DNA from: Cerrena zonata
Taxonomy: Eukaryota; Basidiomycota; Agaricomycetes; Polyporales; Cerrenaceae
DNA length: 64,000 bases
Assembly (NCBI GenBank): GCA_038087015.1
Contig: JASBNA010000011.1
Coordinates: 558,001-622,000 of the forward strand
Reading direction: 5' to 3'
Position 1 is the stretch's first letter; every line of letters begins with the position of its first letter. Below the pieces are notes generated by a model. That model was not told the origin of the DNA. It searched no databases and was given only the letters and a program-made list of their open reading frames with translations. Both the position numbers and the translations under genes were made by a program. Shown here one piece after another: positions 1 through 9,984 of the stretch.

Positions 1-305
1 CTAATACCCCCTATGTAACGTCCGCAAAGACTCTTATGCGGGAAAGGTTTTTCGACTTGATAGACACAACATTCTGTCTTCGTGATGAATTCTCAGCTTA
101 CCTACCATGGATTTATTCCTTATGGAGGCTGTTCTGGAAAGCCAGTATAGAGCGGGACGATTTCCTGATTCAGACAAAAATCTTTAATGAAGACATTGAC
201 TTCGACTTGGAAACGCTTGGCGGGCATGTCACGTACGATAAGATCAGAGAATTGTTGTCCGGTCTTCGACCCAAGCTTGCCCAATCTGTACCTAATCTCC
301 TATAG
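1..305 (+). CDS. 3' end of an unidentified gene, cut by the left edge
   Basis: One frame is open from the left edge to a TAG at 303-305, and an internal ATG lies at 36. It reads about 100 residues with the composition of a normal globular protein, rich in Leu, Phe, Ile and charged residues. It contains a hydrophobic aromatic stretch (LPWIYSLWRLFW) and ends in SVPNLL. I do not recognise the family. It is probably the last exon of a longer plus-strand gene whose 5' part lies outside the window, but a chance open frame cannot be excluded. Confidence 0.45.
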   Translation, partial: NTPYVTSAKTLMRERFFDLIDTTFCLRDEFSAYLPWIYSLWRLFWKASIERDDFLIQTKIFNEDIDFDLETLGGHVTYDKIRELLSGLRPKLAQSVPNLL

Positions 306-701
306 ATATAACCTCATCGCACACCTTTCTTATTTTCCTTTTGTGACGTACTATGAGATGGAGTATGCAGCAAATACCGCAATCGAGAGGAGTCCAGCCT
401 TACCAATAACCATCTAGTCGGTTATGACACTTGTATTTATGAAGTTACTACCTCGAAGGGTTTCTTTTCGAACTTAAGACGACGTCTCTTTTGTTATGTT
501 AAGAGTGCCGTCGATGTGTTCAATTCATGTAAGCGCGTTTAAACAATAATCGTTGGTTTTCGGGGAGATGGTTTCTAACAAGACTAATTGAGTTATGGGA
601 AAAGTTTTATAGTAGAGCACCAAGGCCGAGATAGTCTACAATACGACGGGTCGAAATACATCCAAGGGTTGACCATAATACGAACGAACTCGAATTCCAC
701 C
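306..701. other. intergenic, convergent 3' ends
   Basis: AT-rich sequence between the stop of the partial plus-strand gene and the stop of the minus-strand SET gene. It probably holds the two 3' untranslated regions. I see no frame with coding character and no repeat. Confidence 0.4.
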
Positions 702-2187
702 TCACGGTTTGACCCTTCGAAGTCCCCACCAGTCAGTATTCTTCGGATTTTTCACAACAGCATCCCATCCGGCATCATGTCCGGTGTTTGCCCTAGCTAG
801 TTTTGCAGCTTTCTGGACCCACTTTCTCGCATTGTCTTCATCTTCCAAGGCGCAGTAAGCTTTGGCGAGACGTTGATACCACAACACACATCTGGCTCCC
901 CGGTAGTACTTTTCGCTCTCGAGGAGATCGATCGTTTTGTGACATTTTACCAAGATCATGTCATCGGGTTTCGTCCGGTCGTGAACCCAGTCACGCAGCA
1001 TAGGATCATCGTGATCCTCGCACTTGTCGCCCTCATTGATAAGCCTCAGTGTCATACGTGCCTCATCACTTTTGTGAGACCCAGAAGCACAAGAAGGGCA
1101 TGTGCACTCGAACTTATATCGCTCCAGGAGATGCTTTTGGCGTTCAGCGCGGGGACGGAGAGAGTCAGTGTAGCTGACAAACACCTGTTCACTGTTCTTG
1201 ATGGGTGCAATGGCTCGGAGCGCCACTGTGAATGTCTCGACATCAAATCTCCATTCGGCATTGGGAGAACAACTAAATAAGGGAGACGTTAGATTGTATA
1301 TAAGATAAACGCAGTAGCGTATGCACATACCTATGGTTCACGCGAGAAATATCTTTGCAAACCGCTCCGCATTGTCCGTCAAATCCAGGAAGACGACCGA
1401 TACCTATACTGTTGGTATCAAAAATGCCCTGAATATGGGGTCGGGTATTACCCTTGCAATTATGCAAGGCAAAGAACTCCTCGTACTCTTGCCGCTGCAA
1501 ACGCTCGATTAGGATTTCCTGTAATCTCGCTGGCTGTTGTAAGTATGATTCTGGCGGAACTGCGTAAGTGGTAATGGCCATCAAAACTAAGGGCCTTTCG
1601 ACTAGGATAAGATCCCCAACGTCGATGTCTACAGTGGCAACCATACCTATTCCTTTTCCTCGAATAGGTTTGATCTTGTACCTTTGAGGAGAAGGGTTGG
1701 TGTAAGGATAGGGAAACCCGGGTATGCTAAGAATTGTCTCTTTCATCCCCGCGCGTAAAAGACAATCGGTTAGGGGTTCGCCTTCACGCAATATGCAATG
1801 GGGAAGAGTAGTCCAGAGAGGGGTAGGGATGATATCTTTGGAGATTGCTGGGCGATAGTGCTCTGGAGAGGGAAGAAATCCAGAAGGAACTTTGATCTTG
1901 TCGCGTGAGGTCGTGGTAACACGATGATTACTATCGTGTAGCTGAATCTGATGAATCAGGGAGAGCAAAGCGGAGTTCATGACAGGCGACGTAGGAGCAG
2001 CGGATAGTGGTAATGGATGAGAATAAGAGTGAGGATGATAAGAAACAGCCCCGGGGGATCCCCTAGTTATATAGTTTTTAGAGAGTGGCACAAAGGACCC
2101 ACGTTGCATGGTCCCATTGCCCTGGCCTGGCCGTAATGATCGGGGTTCAAAAACTTTGGCACTACTCTCCAGATCAAGGGTTGTCAT
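702..2187 (-). CDS. SET-domain protein (SMYD/SET5-like)
   Basis: Two exons, complement(702..1272, 1331..2187), giving 475 aa; the 58-base intron starts GTATGT and ends TTTAG. The SET domain spans about residues 171-310. It opens with RGKGIGMVATVDIDVGD and carries the NHSCSPNA cofactor and catalytic motif. The intron splits the Ser codon of NHSC, and splicing restores the motif exactly, which validates the junction. The domain closes with VFVSYTD and a short post-SET CTCPSC zinc motif. No MYND finger is visible. The N-terminal 170 residues are low-complexity and the C-terminus is helical and TPR-like. Such proteins are usually protein lysine methyltransferases, but the substrate cannot be read from sequence. 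The longest open frame starts upstream at a TTG, so I chose the first ATG at 2187. An upstream non-coding exon is possible. Confidence 0.85.
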
Positions 2188-3027
2188 CGCTAATTTGGGC
2201 AAGTCAGTGGTAAGCGAAGCGTTTGTTATAGTTTCGTCATGGGTTGACAGCGCTGTAGTGTAGCTGGAGAAAAGCTCATCTTGAGAAGTTCCACCTATAC
2301 GTCGTAATGAGTTTATTTGATGCTTTTATACTAGAGTTTGTTCGATATCAACGTCGAGAGCAGCTTATGCTACAGATACTTACCGACAGACGGTAAATGG
2401 CGTAAAGATTGACATCGTAGTAAACTGGTCTGGAGCACAGCTGATGAGGCACTACAGCACGGCTCAGATTCCAATTGTTATATGGACTGCGAGTTGAGGC
2501 TTTGATATCATATGAGGACGTTGAGATTTAAAGGCAAGAGTCGCTGCTGGGATCAACTTGAAGATGCCGAGCTTCGGCACTATTTTGACATGTTAGGCCC
2601 AGAAGCGTTTACCTTATTTAGGTCACCAGGCACACAGACGGATTTGCATCGTGTATATCACCACAGTACATAAGTTAATATGTTAGCAAGATTGCACCGG
2701 GAGTGATAAATAATGAAAGAAGGAGCAATGCAAGCTGCTAAACTACTACGTATGATGACATAATTAAGAAGAAAAAATAAGGACGTCAGGGCTGGTTGTT
2801 TTGCTATGTGGAATTCAAATGTCTCTGTTTAAATCGTAATTTGGAAGTCTCGCACTTAGACCAATTTTCAAATTTTACCAGCTCAAAGTGATCTGCAAAA
2901 CACCTTCCAACGGATTCCATAAAAGAAGGTACAACTATTAAGTAACCCTGTCGTCACACCTAGTATCTATTCTACTCGAATTCTACTCGAGAAATATCTC
3001 CTTCCACCGGAGCTTGGATTAAAGTAA
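2188..3027. other. intergenic, nothing recognised
   Basis: AT-rich stretch holding the 5' region of the SET gene and the 3' region of the proline-rich secreted protein gene. I see no supported coding exon here. Confidence 0.4.
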
Positions 3028-4115
3028 TCACAAGCGGCGCTCAGCGCTGAAGAGACGCTTGCGGGGTTGTCTGGGGGGCTGGTTGTTGTTATTGTTAGGA
3101 GGACCCTGAGGAGGAGCATTCTGATTGTTAGGAGGGGGAGGAGCAGGACCATTGTTAGGGCCGTTGTTGTTGTTGTTGTTGGGACCGTTCGCGTTAGGAG
3201 GTGGGGCGTTCGGACCATTGTTGAAAGCACGGGCAAACGGCTTGGGAGGCGGGTTGAAAGGTGGTGGGGGGATCGGACCGTTATCGAAGGCGCGAGGGAA
3301 TGGTTTGGGAGCATGAGGATCGATCGGAGCATTGTGGGGAGGAGGAGGGATGTCCAATGCACGAGGACCAGGTCTGAGAGGGTTCGGAGGAGGAACGTCC
3401 TTGGGTGGGTTAGGTGGAGGTGGGTGAGGTCCGTCATTCAATGCACGAGGCGCAGGCTTCGGAGGAGGGGGTGGAGCATCGTGAGGTGGGGGTGGGATGT
3501 CGAATGCGCGAGGTGCAGGCCTGAGAGGGCTCGGGGGAGGAGCATCCTTGGGCGGGTTTGGTGGTGGTGGGTGAGGACCATCATTGAAGGCACGAGGCGC
3601 AGGTCGAGGAGGAGGAGGACCGTTGTCTGGAGCATGCTGAGGTGGAGGTGGGTTGCCTGGGCGGTCGTTGAATGCACGAGGTGCGGGCTTAGGAGGAGAA
3701 GGAGGATGCGGGGCACCCGGTCCATCCTGGGGTGGTGGAGGGTGGTTGAGAGCACGCGGAGACGGATTAGTGGCCGCCGCCTGGACGACTGGAGCGACGC
3801 AGGTAAGCTTCCCGTTCTGGTCAACACAAGCTATAGAAATGGATCAGGATCAGGTTGCCGAATAACATTTATGCGACTTACTGCCAGTGACAATGGGAGC
3901 ACCGTTGGAAGAGAATTGGCAAGTGGCACCGAGGTTTGGATTAGCGTTGATGGAAGCACCACAAGCAGAAACTATGAGATCCTTTAGTATAACCGAACAA
4001 AACTGTAATGGGAAGCAGTCGCACCTGGGTCAGTAGCAAGTAAAGGGGCTGCCTGAGCCTGGCCGATGAGCATTGCTGCTGCAACGGCGAAGGAAATGAA
4101 GCGCGAAGAGAACAT
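3028..4115 (-). CDS. secreted four-cysteine protein with proline-rich PRA[FL] repeat tail
   Basis: Three exons, complement(3028..3830, 3882..3971, 4025..4115), giving 327 aa. Residues 1-22 are a clear signal peptide (MFSSRFISFAVAAAMLIGQAQA). A short domain follows with the VSACG start, a second Cys in GATCQF, then TCVDQNGKLTCVA. Both introns are phase 1 and fall at the same places as in the small four-cysteine genes at 16851, 18216, 26481, 30378 and 63258, so this is a member of that family. The remaining 230 residues are Pro-rich, with eight irregular units of 20-28 residues, most beginning PAPRAFND or PRALN and rich in PPPP. An Asn/Pro run and a basic end (RKRLFSAERRL) follow. It is probably a secreted or wall-associated structural protein. 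Only the extreme C-terminus has a dibasic site, so multi-site Kex2 processing is not supported. Confidence 0.8.
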
Positions 4116-5482
4116 ATTGAGTGAGTGTTTGAAAGAAGTGAAAGTTGAAGATTTGAAGAGTCGAAGATGAAGTTCTAATTGTGTAAAAGAAAGAAGAAAG
4201 TCGCTGTTTGATGACCTTTCCTCTTAGTCCTCATACATCTTATATACTTCGAGGCTCTCGCTATTTCAAGAAGCCATCAGACATACAACACACAACTCAC
4301 CGCCGCACGAACGGACATACCTATGACGTTTCCAAGCACTGCTCAGAGATGTAGGTAACGAGGGATACAATTGTTGCTTGTATACATGCATGTCCTCACG
4401 CTCCGGCGGAGTGAATATAAATGGAACCGTTCACTTGAACTTCCATTTTTGTATTCTGCCGGTGAGAATGTACTCTAACGTAACGATATGACGATGCCAG
4501 AAGCATACTCTGCTCGGAGGCTAACTGGTGCTTTTTTTCAGCACCGAACATAAACCCAATACGATGACAAGCCTGTACCCACCATTGTTTGTTTTTGTAG
4601 ACTCAGGCTTCCGATCAGAACTTAGGCATTGCAGCCAATAGAATCACCCCATGACGGCTATGCCCGCAGCAGTCAGGTTGGGAAGATTGGCGCGATCAGT
4701 CGGATCACCTTCCAAGTCGGTACGTGCTGCGTGAATCTAAATCAGAATTATTTGAATAAGGAGCTTTAAAATATGGCAACATCCATACATCTGGCATGTG
4801 CAGCATCCTACGGTTAGAGGCTTTAAACTTTAGGGTGGCAACGACACGAAGTAGCACCATCCGTCAAGCGGTGGAAGCAGTGACCCGCAGTACTCAACCA
4901 CCCACTTCTCAGTCAGCAGCTGCGGGGAATGATGTAGAATCGGCTGCACACAGATGGTATTGGATAAACCAGGAAAGTTCGCCATAGTAGCATAACGTGA
5001 GTTACAGTTCGATACCCGCCATGAAATGGATCAGTACCCATGAGAATGCGGAATCAGATTATCAGAAGTACCAAGGAGGCAAGGGGTGTGAGACTGGGCT
5101 CATACGTCCATGCAAAAGATTCGGAGACGATTGAGATGGAGGAGTTGTGACTGCTGCGGCATATCATCAATTGATTGTGTTGACATGTTTGGTTCAGAGG
5201 CGTTTGCCTTATTTGGAGAGAATTTGTCCCTTGTCGTCAATAGTCTTGTACCAGACCGTAAATAGATCAATATTGATGATACAGACAGTGTAATAATAGA
5301 ATGTGGTGCATGGGCAAGATGACTGCAATGAGTTACAGAAAGGCGCGAATGCGAAAAGTTTAGTCGATAATGGTATAGGTACCAACAAGTCACTCATACA
5401 GTGAACGAGTGGACTAACATTGGTTCTTACACGTTGAACATACTTAATACAGATATACAATGGAGCAGTTGGTTTGGTTTAT
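4116..5482. other. intergenic, promoter of the proline-rich gene and 3' region of HEM3
   Basis: A TATA-like stretch (AGTATATAAG on the minus strand, about 4240-4249) lies some 130 bases upstream of the secreted protein start. The rest has no coding frame I can support. Confidence 0.4.
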
Positions 5483-6641
5483 CTATTTGCTAGCAGCCGT
5501 AGTACCGTTCTTCTCATCTGTAGTCTTCGCTTCTTGAATCCTCTTCTCTCGGTCCACGTTAATCTCATCCAATATGGCTTTCCCGCCGCTCTCCAATAAC
5601 ACTTTGGCCAACTTCGCTCCCAAGTCCTCTGCATCACTCAAGCTCCTTACATCCCCCTCCAATGTATGTTGTACATGCTTTGTTGCATCGATCGATGTAA
5701 TACAACCTGTGATCTTCAAGAACCCGTTCCTGTTCCCCACGAGTTCTGAGAGTTCGGTGTGGATACCGACAGGGACACTACATCCTCCTTCAAGGACTCT
5801 AAGACAGGCACGTTCAGCTGCACAGCGCCATTCTGTCTCCCAGTGTGTGATGGATCGGCAGAACTCTTTGGCTTCGTGGTCATCGGAGCGGATTTCGATA
5901 GCGAGTGCACCTTGAGAGACCGCATGGAAGAGAGTTGGAGGATGAAGGTCTGTAGTGATTCGAGATCCCCATCCAAGGCGGACGAGACCGGCCTTCGCTA
6001 GGATGAGTGCAGTATACGGACTGTCATCAGCATCTAGTTTGGCAATTCGGGTATTTCTAGGACCGATTTGGAGATTAGTGAGTTGACTATATGCGCGCAA
6101 ATATACGACTTACAGGTTCCCTCGCTACAATGATCGACAATCTTTGATGAGTTTCGAATGAGAAACGGCACATTGCGACTTTACGCACCACATCCATGAA
6201 GACCAGCCCGGGAAACAGCCTCTTCAGCTGAGCTACTCTCCTCACACTACTCGTACCAACAACGCTACCTTCCGGAAATTCTTCCAATGACTTGAATGAA
6301 AGTCCCTTCTTGACCACCAGACTATCGACGGGGTCCTCCCGCTCCAATACTCCAGCGATCTCGCATCCATCAGGCAATACGGTCGGGACATCCTTGTAAC
6401 TATGTACTAGCATGTCGACGGTACCCTCCTTGAGTGCGACTTCGAGTTCTCCTGTCCATAGGGATTTTCCACCAAGGAGGTAAAGGGCCTGAGATTGGTT
6501 ATGGTCTCCTGAGGTTGTCGTAAAGAAAGTCTCGAAAGTTGTTGAGTCATATGCTTCCGTTAGTGCATCCCGCACCATATTAGTTTGGATTTGGGCAAGT
6601 TGGGAGGATCGCGAGGCCAGAATGAACTTTCGGGAGGTCAT
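5483..6641 (-). CDS. HEM3: hydroxymethylbilane synthase (porphobilinogen deaminase)
   Basis: Three exons, complement(5483..6056, 6114..6124, 6189..6641), giving 345 aa, normal for the family. The enzyme joins four porphobilinogens into hydroxymethylbilane in the cytosolic part of haem synthesis. Visible motifs are the N-terminal ILASRSSQLA, the catalytic HSYKDVPT (K83, D84), GTSSVRR, RGNLNTR and the cofactor loop EGGCSVPVG with the dipyrromethane-binding Cys247. The middle exon is only 11 bases. With it, the frame reads FMDV-RGNL-NTRIAKLD, the family consensus; without it the frame fails. I chose the ATG at 6641, eight residues before the conserved core and in an ACC ATG context. An in-frame open stretch continues upstream to 6812 but shows no family similarity. 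NFU1 lies upstream on the same strand. Confidence 0.95.
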
Positions 6642-7010
6642 GGTGGGCGAAAAGATTGCTCCAGAGATTGAGACGCAGGGAGTGCTTTTGAAGTGTCTGT
6701 GGTGAGAAGATGCATCGTATGGTGAGTGCTTTGAACGATGATCTTGGGAACTCGTCCCATATCCGGAGAATCCCGCCTCTCTTACGTTCCCTCGGTTTAG
6801 TAAAGCGTACAAAGGTCGCCGGAATCTGACACACTCTTGTTCTCAAGCATTAGTGTCCGGATACGTGGCATTATAATGTGTGAGTGCAATAAGAGTACAT
6901 GGGATGCTATCTATGATTATGATACATGGAATGGTGTGTGTCGTAAATAGGATGTGCGTGGATCAGGTTGCCTAAACTGACATGTACTGGGCCAAACTGG
7001 GAATTCCTGT
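6642..7010. other. short spacer between HEM3 and NFU1
   Basis: About 370 bases between the HEM3 start and the NFU1 stop, both on the minus strand. It must hold the HEM3 promoter and the NFU1 3' end. No further feature is recognised. Confidence 0.4.
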
Positions 7011-8011
7011 TCAGCATCTAGAATGGTTCGAGGCTATCGGCAGAACGTACCCGTCATCTTTTTTGCCCTCGTCTGGGTGCAATCGCTTTTCAAGCTTCTC
7101 AAACTCTTCCAAAGCGATAGCCTCTTCCGTATCCAATACCTGTGTCTGCGTAAGCATGAAAAGCTACCAAAACACAAAGATACTCACTTGTTCTACGCCC
7201 TTCACCTCCGGAATATAATGCATCAACATCCTCTCAATTCCACTCTTCAGCGTCACCGTACTCGAGTCGCATCCTCGACAACTTCCCTTCAGCTTCACCT
7301 GCACGATTCCCTCGTCTGAGAAATCCCTATACTCAAGATCACCGCCGTCTTCCTGAATAGCAGGTCGGACCCTTGTATCCAACAACTCCTTAATCATAGC
7401 CACTGTCTCCGAGTCTGTATCCAATATCTTTGTATCCTGAGGTCCGGCAGCTTCCCGATCTTCTTCGGACTTGAACAATGGTTGACCGGAAGAGAAGAAC
7501 TCCATAAGAGTGGAGTAGATTTCGGGTTTGACGACCGCCCAGGCCGTGTCGGAGTCTTTGGATACGGTGACAAAGTCAGGACCATAGAAAACAGCAGTCA
7601 CGCCTTCGATGCCCATGAGTCGGATAGCTAGGGGTGACCGAAGGGCAGAACGTGTGTCTAGAAATTCTGCGTTGCCATCCTCCATGACGTTGACCCCAGG
7701 AATGAACTTCAGCGAGTCTTCGTTTGGTGTAGTTTCTGTTTGGATGAACATGGACCGCGCTATGTGTGGTGTTAGCAAAAACCGAAACTAGCAAAACGAG
7801 GCAGCGTACCATGCGGTGGCCGATCATTGTTAGGAGCAGTATGGGCTAACCGCACAAACGATGTAGCAAGTGTCCCTCCGTGATGTAGTGCAGCCCTTCT
7901 CGTAGCACTAGATGACAAACATCTCGACGATGAAGCAATCGTTGGACGTACGAGTCCTTTTGTCCTAGAAAAGGTTCTAAGTGAGTTGGATGCAAGTCGT
8001 TGTACGGACAT
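7011..8011 (-). CDS. NFU1: mitochondrial iron-sulfur scaffold NFU1
   Basis: Three exons, complement(7011..7139, 7188..7759, 7810..8011), giving 300 aa. The first 60-70 residues are Arg/Ser-rich and lack acidic residues until late, fitting a mitochondrial presequence. The Nfu N-domain starts at MFIQTETTPN and includes DTRSALRSPLAIRLM. The C-terminal NifU domain carries AIQEDGGD and the cluster-binding GSCRGCDSS (C228, C231). Known role: late delivery of 4Fe-4S clusters to lipoyl synthase and complex II. I chose the ATG at 8011; the longer open frame to 8032 begins with TTG. The 3' end is uncertain: reading through gives a stop at 7011, while a GTACGT donor just before it could add a short fourth exon ending near 6972. 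The 5' side faces the ALG1 relic. Confidence 0.92.
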
Positions 8012-8190
8012 AGTGTGGTGGTATGAAGTCAAGAAACGATGAAATGAATATAGACAGTTGCTTACTGGCTACCATATGTTTTGCTCACTCATCGCTCCGA
8101 TGAGCCAATAGGAAGACGCTGATGTAATACGTCATACACCCACTCCTCGATTTGGGAGCTGGCACTATCTTCACTTTTACCTCGTTCGTT
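8012..8190. promoter_or_regulatory. bidirectional promoter region of NFU1 and the ALG1 relic
   Basis: The segment near 8098-8140 contains a CCAAT element (GAGCCAATAGG) followed by a near-palindrome of TGATGTAA and TACGTCA halves. The same roughly 42 bases recur almost unchanged at 11071-11112, upstream of the intact ALG1 gene. This shows the promoter was duplicated together with ALG1. The CCAAT box and CRE-like half sites are the likely control elements (inference). Confidence 0.5.
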
Positions 8191-8660
8191 CAAAGCAAGA
8201 CAAGGTCTTGCATTCAATGACTTGGTATCCTGACAAGATGACCGGTGATGCAGTGTCTATCTTTACATATTCAACTCCTTGCCGGATTATGTTTTGTAAT
8301 ATGGAAGATATTCAAATGTGCGTCGTTCCGTTCTGCTGTCATTCTCGTCCTCGGAGACATCGGTCGAAGCTCTCGTATGGTGCTGTAGAACAATTATCTT
8401 CTACCTATTGGGGCTGGATTATGAGCCTCGTATGATGTATCGCTCTGAGAGCTTTGCAGAAAATGGGCTCGAAACATACATCATCGGAAACAAAGGTATT
8501 TCATTATTTCTTTCATTTCTGTTTTCTTCGTAAATTTATGGCTCTGGTAGGAGTATCTTTCATACTTTCCGCACCACGGAAGAGTCATTCATGAAGTTTT
8601 CCTGCTTCCCCATGCGCTCCCCTGCCGGATACCACATCCACTACATACCTGTGCAGTATT
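8191..8660 (+). pseudogene. ALG1: decayed 5' copy of ALG1
   Basis: This stretch matches the promoter-proximal part, exon 1 and part of exon 2 of the intact ALG1 gene at 11208. Shared segments include TGACAAGATGACC at the start, GTGCGTCGTTCCGTTCTG, GTCCTCGGAGACATCGG and [16 protein letters not shown] at the end of exon 1. It has small deletions that shift the frame. An insertion of about 55 bases interrupts the GRSPRMMY region. The first half of exon 2 is lost, and nothing after the IPHPPEY-equivalent region remains. It sits head to head with NFU1, so it may mark the original ALG1 position. Confidence 0.8.
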
Positions 8661-8819
8661 ATCTAGCGGTACATTAGGACTCAGCACTGCTGTGTTTTGC
8701 TACCTCCTGGTGGCTACGGCGAGGGATAGGCATGCTAGTATCTATCACCGGTCAACGTTTAACGCTCAGGTGTCGCGTGAGACGTTGAAACTTAACAAAG
8801 AGCGCAAATTTTCTCATTC

Positions 8820-9200
8820 TTTGCTCTTTTCTGATACACACCTGTCGCAAATTGAAGTCATCTCTTGGTAAGAGGCTTTCATCTCGCATTTAGAAGGGAT
8901 TATGAATATGTAAAAGCTCGCAGTCATCCTTCGGCGGGCTTCCTACTTTACTTTCCAGACGGGGAAGCATGTCGCTTGCGCCACACATTACTCATTGGAT
9001 CATGATTCCATGTCAGCTTCACAGTGAAGGATAACATACCGGCAGTCGATCCCTCCTTGTTGCGTTGGTGCACTCAAATGCAAGTCGCACCTTAGGCTGA
9101 AGGGAACCATCTTTCTGCCTCATTGGTTACTCTTTGAACATGCTGTTTCTCTTCTAGGTAATTCGAGGCTTTAACTTCTCGGCCATGAGCGACTGACCTG
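8820..9200. repeat. decayed tandem duplication, first copy
   Basis: Several short matches occur in the same order here and about 0.53 kb downstream: CACCTGTCGCAAATTGAA versus ACCTGTCACAAATTGAA near 9370, TTGGATCATGATTCCA versus TTGGTTCATGATTCCA near 9460, and CATGAGCGACTG here and near 9725. Neither copy has a coding frame. Confidence 0.55.
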
Positions 9201-9251
9201 TGTAGATTCACAAACGGTATTGTGAATCTACACCTGGCAAGTCAGTCGCTC
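9187..9251. other. long inverted repeat / hairpin
   Basis: Left arm GAGCGACTGAC, CTG, TGTAGATTCACA; 8-base loop; right arm TGTGAATCTACA, CCTGGCAA, GTCAGTCGCTC. The outer 11 bases and inner 12 bases pair perfectly around a small internal loop. It interrupts a site whose tandem copy at 9726 has only GAGCGACTG, so it may be a small inserted element. Confidence 0.75.
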
Positions 9252-9349
9252 AACAAGGGTAAGGTAGGTCATCTAGTTCAACAGCGCCTGAGATGCACAT
9301 TTCTGGATACGATCGAAAGCGAAGAGAAACATGATACACCATCCATTCC

Positions 9350-9745
9350 TCGATCTTTTTGACACATAACCTGTCACAAATTGAACTTAGGACTGGCTTC
9401 GTACACTACCCTCGACAGAGAAACATGCTACTTGTGTCGTGCGTTGGTCATTGGTTCATGATTCCAGGCTTCACATCCATCAATATGTTTTGTACGCCTA
9501 TCAGGAGTGCCGACATAGGCATATAATGACTCATGTGAACCGCCCGTGTGGTAGGAAGTGCCACAATTGTGTCCTGCTCGCCCCGTCGGTGTGACCGAAC
9601 AGAAGTCGCGCTCAAGTCATCCCCCCGCTCTATTGATCAGTCTTGAAAGACAATGTGACTACTGCAGGAAGCTTGGTGCTTGGTACTGGGTCGTCATTGA
9701 ATTCGAAGCTTTGAGATCCCAGTCATGAGCGACTGTTCCACGCTA
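9350..9745. repeat. decayed tandem duplication, second copy
   Basis: Partner of 8820-9200. Matches appear as the same ordered set of short near-identical blocks. It lies directly upstream of the secreted crystallin-like gene at 9985, so the duplicated DNA may be remains of an earlier gene or promoter. Confidence 0.55.
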
Positions 9746-9893
9746 GCACATTCTCGGCATTGGAAAATTTACAAGGGTGTCGGTTGAGGCAAATCTCAGC
9801 CCTCTCAGAAGGTTTTTTTTTGACACTAAGAACCTTTGATTAGAAATTCAAGATAGAGCTCATGATGACGGTGGTTTCAACAGTATAAAAGTG

Positions 9894-9901
9894 TGTGTAG
9901 C
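9894..9901 (+). promoter_or_regulatory. TATA box of the crystallin-like gene at 9985
   Basis: TATAAAAG about 84 bases before the ATG. The paralogues at 15226 and 25422 have the same element 66 and 85 bases before their starts, supporting a conserved core promoter. Confidence 0.65.
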
Positions 9902-9984
9902 CGACCAATTCTTTCCAAGCACTCTTCTTTCATCGTCTACCCTCAGACAGCGAGAAGTTCTTCGTTTGACTCTCTTCGGTAATC

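Noticed and set aside
3028..3830. Kex2-processed repeat protein (KEP-like) interpretation of the proline-rich tail
   Set aside because: The units have single Arg residues; Lys-Arg or Arg-Arg sites are limited to the extreme C-terminus.
3067..3987. 306-codon plus-strand open frame
   Set aside because: Arg/Trp/Gly-rich mirror of the proline-rich repeat gene on the other strand. The minus-strand model has a signal peptide and family introns.
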